Of a stretch of DNA of 45,289 nt, positions 41,922-45,289 are shown piece after piece. The DNA comes from Mesorhizobium carmichaelinearum (GTDB taxonomy: Bacteria > Pseudomonadota > Alphaproteobacteria > Rhizobiales > Rhizobiaceae). The notes below the pieces were generated by a model. The model worked only from the letters and a program-made list of their open reading frames with translations. It had not been told where the DNA came from and did no database searches. A program made the translations under genes and the position numbers. Location of the stretch: positions 1 through 45,289 of the forward strand of contig NZ_FZQR01000032.1 in the NCBI RefSeq assembly GCF_900199455.1, read 5' to 3'. Within the stretch, counting starts at the first letter, position 1, and the number at the start of each line of letters is the position of its first letter.

Positions 41922-42653
41922 TCAATGTCCGGGCTTCAGGATTCGCCCGGCCTCTGCCGTCATCGCCGCGTCGAGTGCCTGCCAATCGTCAAGGAATTCC
42001 TTTGGAAAACGATAGGTGAGGCTGAGATCGTCGCCGACATGGATGTCCCGCTCGCAGGGCGCCAGCGATTGACCGGCACTCGGCCCGCTCAGGCAGCGAG
42101 CCACGAAAGGGTCCTTGCCCGCGCGCTTGCCGACCACCAGCACCTCGTTCAGATAGCCTGACTTCTCATTGAAGCCGTAGACCGTCGTGCCGCCAGGTCC
42201 CGGAATGCCGGGCTGGACGATCAGCGCGCTGTAAATCGGCGCGAACCGGCCGCTCATGTCGCGCGACATCATCTGCTGCTCGAAGGACAGGAAGATGATG
42301 CTCCTGTTGACTTCCGAGTGATTGAAATCGTCGCGCGCCGCTTCGCTGTAGCCGTCCATCTGGGGATAGCGCAGATAAAGGTCGAGGCGTGAGGCGATGC
42401 CGTCGCGCCGGGCCTGGTCGAAACGGATGAAATTGGCCGGCACGGAAATCACATTGTTGCCAATCACCACCCGGCGCACTGTCGTGTCGTCGGTATATCC
42501 AGCCATGGCGATGGTATGGCCGAACCACTTGCCGCCAAGGCTGATCGCCACCGACAGCAAGGCAAGTGCGGCGAACGCATAGAAGACCCGCTTCATCAGC
42601 GTGGAGTCGACCACGGTGAGTTCGGGGCCGTCGGCGATCGCTGCCTGCTTCAT
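41922..42653 (-). CDS. Conserved membrane-anchored protein, unknown function
   Basis: This 243-residue protein has one N-terminal membrane span (about 22-45, FYAFAALALLSVAISLGGKWFG). A soluble domain follows, probably periplasmic, with 'VRRVVIGNNVISVPANFIRF', 'LYLRYPQMDGYS', 'SIIFLSFEQQMMSRDMSGRFAPIYSALI' and 'CLSGPSAGQSLAPCERDIH'. Two cysteines in the last block may form a disulphide. I recognise no domain. ATG 42653 follows GAGG at 7 nt; an ATG four codons upstream is possible. It is divergent from the next gene. Confidence 0.75.
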   Translation of the reverse strand: MKQAAIADGPELTVVDSTLMKRVFYAFAALALLSVAISLGGKWFGHTIAMAGYTDDTTVRRVVIGNNVISVPANFIRFDQARRDGIASRLDLYLRYPQMDGYSEAARDDFNHSEVNRSIIFLSFEQQMMSRDMSGRFAPIYSALIVQPGIPGPGGTTVYGFNEKSGYLNEVLVVGKRAGKDPFVARCLSGPSAGQSLAPCERDIHVGDDLSLTYRFPKEFLDDWQALDAAMTAEAGRILKPGH

Positions 42654-42770
42654 CTCGGTCCTCATCACCAACCGCCCGTCTCGTGTCCCTAGGCGGCACA
42701 CATCGCGCGGCACGGCCCTTGCAGCCTTCCTGAAACGACTGTGCGATTTCATGGTAAATGGATGGTTAAG

Positions 42771-43106
42771 ATGGCTGAGATGGAACTCTTCCTGTTTGCT
42801 TTTCTCGTCGGCCTGACGGTTTGCGGGCTGACGGGCTCGACGATGGAGCTGGTCTCGGGCCGCAAGGTGGCCTTCGCCGAGCCCTATGTGTCGCCCGCGC
42901 ATGTGCTGCGCTCGCTGGCGGCCACCGCTGGCGCCGGACCGTTCATGCTGGTCAACGATGCGCTCGATGCCCGGCGCGAAAACCGCATTTCGACGATGGC
43001 GCTCTTGTCGTGCGGCTGCACGGCGATTGCCTGGTCCCTGGCGCTCGGCATCGTCGTGCTTGCCATTGCCTCATGGACGATCGGTCTCTTAGGGTCCGGC
43101 ATCTGA
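42771..43106 (+). CDS. Small Rhizobiales membrane protein, unknown function
   Basis: A 111-residue protein is predicted from ATG 42771. Hydrophobic stretches lie at about 5-23 (LFLFAFLVGLTVCGLTGS) and 80-108 (AIAWSLALGIVVLAIASWTIGLLG), with a weaker one around 50. So two or three membrane spans are expected. The central 'PYVSPAHVLRSLAATAGAGPFMLVNDALDAR' looks conserved in type; I think it may belong to DUF6949 but cannot confirm. It lies 19 bp before the gamma-carbonic anhydrase gene on the same strand. Confidence 0.7.
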   Translation: MAEMELFLFAFLVGLTVCGLTGSTMELVSGRKVAFAEPYVSPAHVLRSLAATAGAGPFMLVNDALDARRENRISTMALLSCGCTAIAWSLALGIVVLAIASWTIGLLGSGI

Positions 43107-43125
43107 GACGATTCGGAGGCCGACA

Positions 43126-43653
43126 ATGCCGCTTTATGCGATCGACGGAACAGAGCCCAGCTTCGCGGATGCGGATACAAACTGGATCGCGCCCGATGCG
43201 ACGCTGATCGGCGATATCAGGGTCGGCCGCAATGCTGGCTTCTGGTTTGGCGTCGTCATTCGCGGCGACAACGAACCTATTGTCATCGGCGCCGACACCA
43301 ATGTGCAGGAACACACGGTCATGCACACAGACCCGGGCTTTCCGCTGACCATCGGCGAAAGCTGCACGATCGGCCACCGGGCCATGCTGCATGGCTGCAC
43401 GATCGGCGACAACAGCCTGATCGGCATGGGCGCCATCGTGCTGAACGGCGCCCGGATCGGCAGGAATTCGCTGGTCGGCGCCGGCGCGCTGGTCACCGAA
43501 GGCAAGGAATTTCCGGACAATTCGCTGATCGTCGGCTCACCGGCCAAGGCGATCCGGATGCTGGACGACGCGGCCGTCGAAAGATTGCGCGGCTCGGCCG
43601 CGCACTACGTCGCCAACGGCAAACGCTTCAAGGCGGGGTTGAAGAAGGTCTGA
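43126..43653 (+). CDS. Gamma-class carbonic anhydrase family protein
   Basis: This 175-residue left-handed beta-helix protein has hexapeptide repeats throughout ('PDATLIGDIRVGRNAGFWFGVVIRGDNEPIVIG'). The zinc-type histidines are in NVQEHTVMH (His63, His67) and IGHRAMLHG (His84, His89), and the Arg-Asp of RGDN is conserved (46-48). The family includes active carbonic anhydrases and YrdA/PaaY-like proteins, so activity is likely but unproven. It probably forms an operon with the preceding membrane protein. Confidence 0.9.
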   Translation: MPLYAIDGTEPSFADADTNWIAPDATLIGDIRVGRNAGFWFGVVIRGDNEPIVIGADTNVQEHTVMHTDPGFPLTIGESCTIGHRAMLHGCTIGDNSLIGMGAIVLNGARIGRNSLVGAGALVTEGKEFPDNSLIVGSPAKAIRMLDDAAVERLRGSAAHYVANGKRFKAGLKKV

Positions 43654-43705
43654 GGCCAACTTTGGCCGATCCCGGTCGCCGGCTGTCTCATCGCGGGCCT
43701 AGCCG

Positions 43706-44263
43706 TTATCTATTGGAGCCGCGCTTGGCCATCGCATCACGCAGCAATGAAGCGCCGGCTTCAAAGCCGGCTTTGTCGGCGTCCTCGATGGCCGTGCTGT
43801 AGTCATCGATGCGGGTTGCGAGCGCAGGATCAGCGCCCGCCGCCAAAAGCATGCGGATCGCGTCAGCACTGCGAATGGCCACCGAATAGTGAAGCGGCGT
43901 CCAGTCGTTCACGCCCCGCATGTTGGGATCGGCGCCAGCCTCGATCAACAGCTGGACGATTTTCAGTCGGTCAGCCCGGTCAGTGGACAGCGCCGCAATG
44001 ATGGCCGGAAACCCACCGTGATCCCCGTAATTCGGATCCGAGCCCGCATCCAGCAAGGTCGAGATGAAGCGGACGGGGCTCCAATAGACCGCATATTCCA
44101 GCGGATGCCCGAGGCCGAGTTCGAACGGCATGCGTTCGTCGAACCAACGGGGCGAACCGCCCAAGGCTTTGCCAAGTCCATCGAAGTCACCGGCCTTGAA
44201 GGCATCGTCGATCGCCTTGAACAGACGATGGCGCTCGCATCGATCTTCGGGGATTTCCAACAT
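43706..44263 (-). CDS. Ankyrin-repeat protein
   Basis: This 185-residue protein has at least three ankyrin-like repeats: 'HPLEYAVYWSPVRFISTLLDAGSDPNYGDHGGFPAIIAALS', then 'LKIVQLLIEAGADPNMRGVNDWTPLHYSVAIRSADAIRMLLAAGADPA'. The 'G(A/S)DPN' and 'TPLHYSV' motifs mark each unit. It is likely cytoplasmic; the first 50 residues are a helical lead-in. Ankyrin repeats mediate protein binding; the partner is unknown. Confidence 0.9.
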   Translation of the reverse strand: MLEIPEDRCERHRLFKAIDDAFKAGDFDGLGKALGGSPRWFDERMPFELGLGHPLEYAVYWSPVRFISTLLDAGSDPNYGDHGGFPAIIAALSTDRADRLKIVQLLIEAGADPNMRGVNDWTPLHYSVAIRSADAIRMLLAAGADPALATRIDDYSTAIEDADKAGFEAGASLLRDAMAKRGSNR

Positions 44264-44387
44264 CGCCGTGATCCAGAGGACGAAACCAACAGCCTATAAT
44301 GCCTCGATCCGCCACCCACGCAAAGGAGCTGTGAGATGGTCGGATGCACGTGGCGGTCGTGCCCCGCTGGAGGCCGAGCGCTTCTCG

Positions 44388-45141
44388 CTAGGCGGCTTTG
44401 TTTTTTCCCTTTTTCCCGGCGGCAGGCCTGATGCGAATGCGCATGGCTCCTCCTTTGGGCGCCTCGATTTCGAATTCAGCTGTACTCCTCACCAGGTCAC
44501 TCAGTTTACCGAAACCATAGGTGCGAGGGTCAAAATCGGAGAAGAGGTTTGAGAGCTGCTTTCCGAATGTGCCGAGCAGCACCCAGCCATCTTCGCTGTC
44601 CATCTGGCCAATGACTTTCTTGAGTACGGGCAGCGCAGCGCTGGATGATTGAAGCGGCTTGGCTGCAGGCGCGGTATCCGGGATGTTCGCCGGGCTGCGA
44701 AGAAGGTTTTCGGTGTAGATGAACCGCCGGCAAGCCTGCCGAAAGCTCTCCGGGGTCTTCTGCTCGCCGAACCCGAACACATCCACGCCCTGTTCACGAA
44801 TGCGCGCAGCAAGCCGCGTGAAATCGCTGTCGGAAGAAACCAGACAGAAACCGTCGAAACGGCCGCTATGGAGCAGATCCATCGCATCGATCACCAGTGT
44901 GATATCGGAAGCATTCTTCCCAGTGGTATAAGCGAACTGCTGCTGCGGAATAGATTGCGTGCTTCGCCAGTATGTCTGCCCAGCCCTTGGACCGGGTGCT
45001 GGAGAAGTCGCCATATATGCGGCGCACGCTGGCCTCACCGATCTTCGCGATCTCCTCGAACAGGCCGTCGGCAATCTTGGCGGAGGTGTTGTCCGCGTCG
45101 ATAAGAACCGCAAGACGTGGTGATCGAGCTTCGGTCGGCAT
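44388..45141 (-). pseudogene. NYN-domain / OST-HTH (LOTUS) protein gene, frameshifted
   Basis: Two frames together form one protein of about 250 residues. The N-terminal frame from ATG 45141 (after AGGAGG) gives LAVLIDADNTSAKIADGL and GWADILAKHAI. The C-terminal frame continues QQQFAYTTGKNASDITLVIDAMDLL, then CLVSSDSDFTRLAARIREQG. Both halves carry the acidic residues of the PIN-like NYN nuclease fold (DADN; SDSDF). An OST-HTH/LOTUS-like domain follows ('LKKVIGQMDSEDGWVLLGTFGKQL'). The break is at about 44952, where one extra base (AATAGAT instead of AATGAT) shifts the frame. Without it the read is HAIIPQQQFAY. It may be a true pseudogene or a sequencing error. Confidence 0.85.
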
Positions 45142-45229
45142 AGGACCTCCTGCGGCTTATATCCTGGCGGCGCGAATACACCATGCCAGCGAAATTGGAT
45201 CAATTTTAGCAGCTGCCCCCAGAAATGGC

Positions 45230-45258
45230 GGAGCCGGCCCGGGGACAGGGCCGGCTCC
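45230..45258 (-). terminator. 11-bp perfect hairpin at the right edge
   Basis: GGAGCCGGCCC and GGGCCGGCTCC pair around a 7-nt loop. The stem begins directly after a possible TAA stop (45259-45261) of a gene entering from the right, and its minus-strand 3' flank is GCCATTTCTG. It may terminate that gene. Confidence 0.5.
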
Positions 45259-45288
45259 TTAGACCCGGTCGTTGGGGACGGGGAGGGT
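45259..45288 (-). CDS. Possible C-terminal end of a gene cut by the window edge
   Basis: Nine residues (TLPVPNDRV) precede a TAA on the minus strand. The immediately adjacent terminator-like hairpin is the main reason to believe it. Too short to identify. Confidence 0.25.
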   Translation of the reverse strand, partial: TLPVPNDRV

Positions 45289-45289
45289 G

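Noticed and set aside
1..45289. CRISPR array or cas genes
   Set aside because: No regularly spaced direct repeats and no Cas-like proteins were seen.

Overview
The window reads as a GC-rich chromosomal segment of an alphaproteobacterium in the Rhizobiales, most like Mesorhizobium or a close Phyllobacteriaceae relative. Evidence is a class II (B12-dependent) ribonucleotide reductase, a series of small Rhizobiales-type families (DUF6634, DUF982, DUF2188, DUF3126, a PilZ protein, an Omp25/31-like barrel), the cysE-DUF3126 pair, and dispersed palindromic repeats typical of rhizobial intergenic DNA. This placement rests on family recognition by eye, not on a search.

Layout. 1-4.1 kb is accessory DNA: the 3' end of an IS5-type transposase, a DUF6634 gene, a small XRE regulator behind two inverted repeats, and an unusually long tyrosine recombinase. 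A perfect 15-bp-arm hairpin separates it from nrdJ. 4.1-13.6 kb holds nrdJ with candidate NrdR boxes, then PilZ, Nudix, gpt, a PLP decarboxylase divergent from a LysR regulator, and a universal stress protein. 13.7-19.2 kb holds a CinA-type protein, an alpha/beta hydrolase, small secreted or DUF proteins, an Old Yellow Enzyme and nudK. 19.2-23.6 kb is the most irregular stretch: an aromatic amino acid lyase homologue lacking the usual MIO triad, two small hypotheticals, and a tRNA-Leu(UAA) gene split at the anticodon loop by a roughly 581-bp insertion. That insertion carries its own intact tRNA-Leu(UAA) and a small AT-rich membrane protein gene. An outer membrane barrel follows.

23.8-35.7 kb holds a stand-alone SecD-P1-head protein, adenine deaminase, TetR, an NmrA-SGNH hydrolase operon, a transposase fossil, two tandem DUF900 lipoproteins, a divergent M24 protein, ilvA-DUF1697, DUF2218 and a glyoxalase. 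35.9-45.3 kb holds a double cold-shock protein, DUF192, a hydrolase, an agmatinase-like ureohydrolase, an HD protein, a VOC protein, cysE-DUF3126, two unknown membrane proteins, a gamma carbonic anhydrase, an ankyrin protein and a NYN-LOTUS gene interrupted by a one-base frameshift.

Most genes are metabolic or housekeeping and are not organised into one pathway. Supported coupling is local: ilvA/DUF1697 and NmrA/SGNH overlap by 4 bp, and decarboxylase/LysR are divergent. The strongest candidates for something undescribed are the split tRNA-Leu with its embedded replacement tRNA and the MIO-less lyase homologue.
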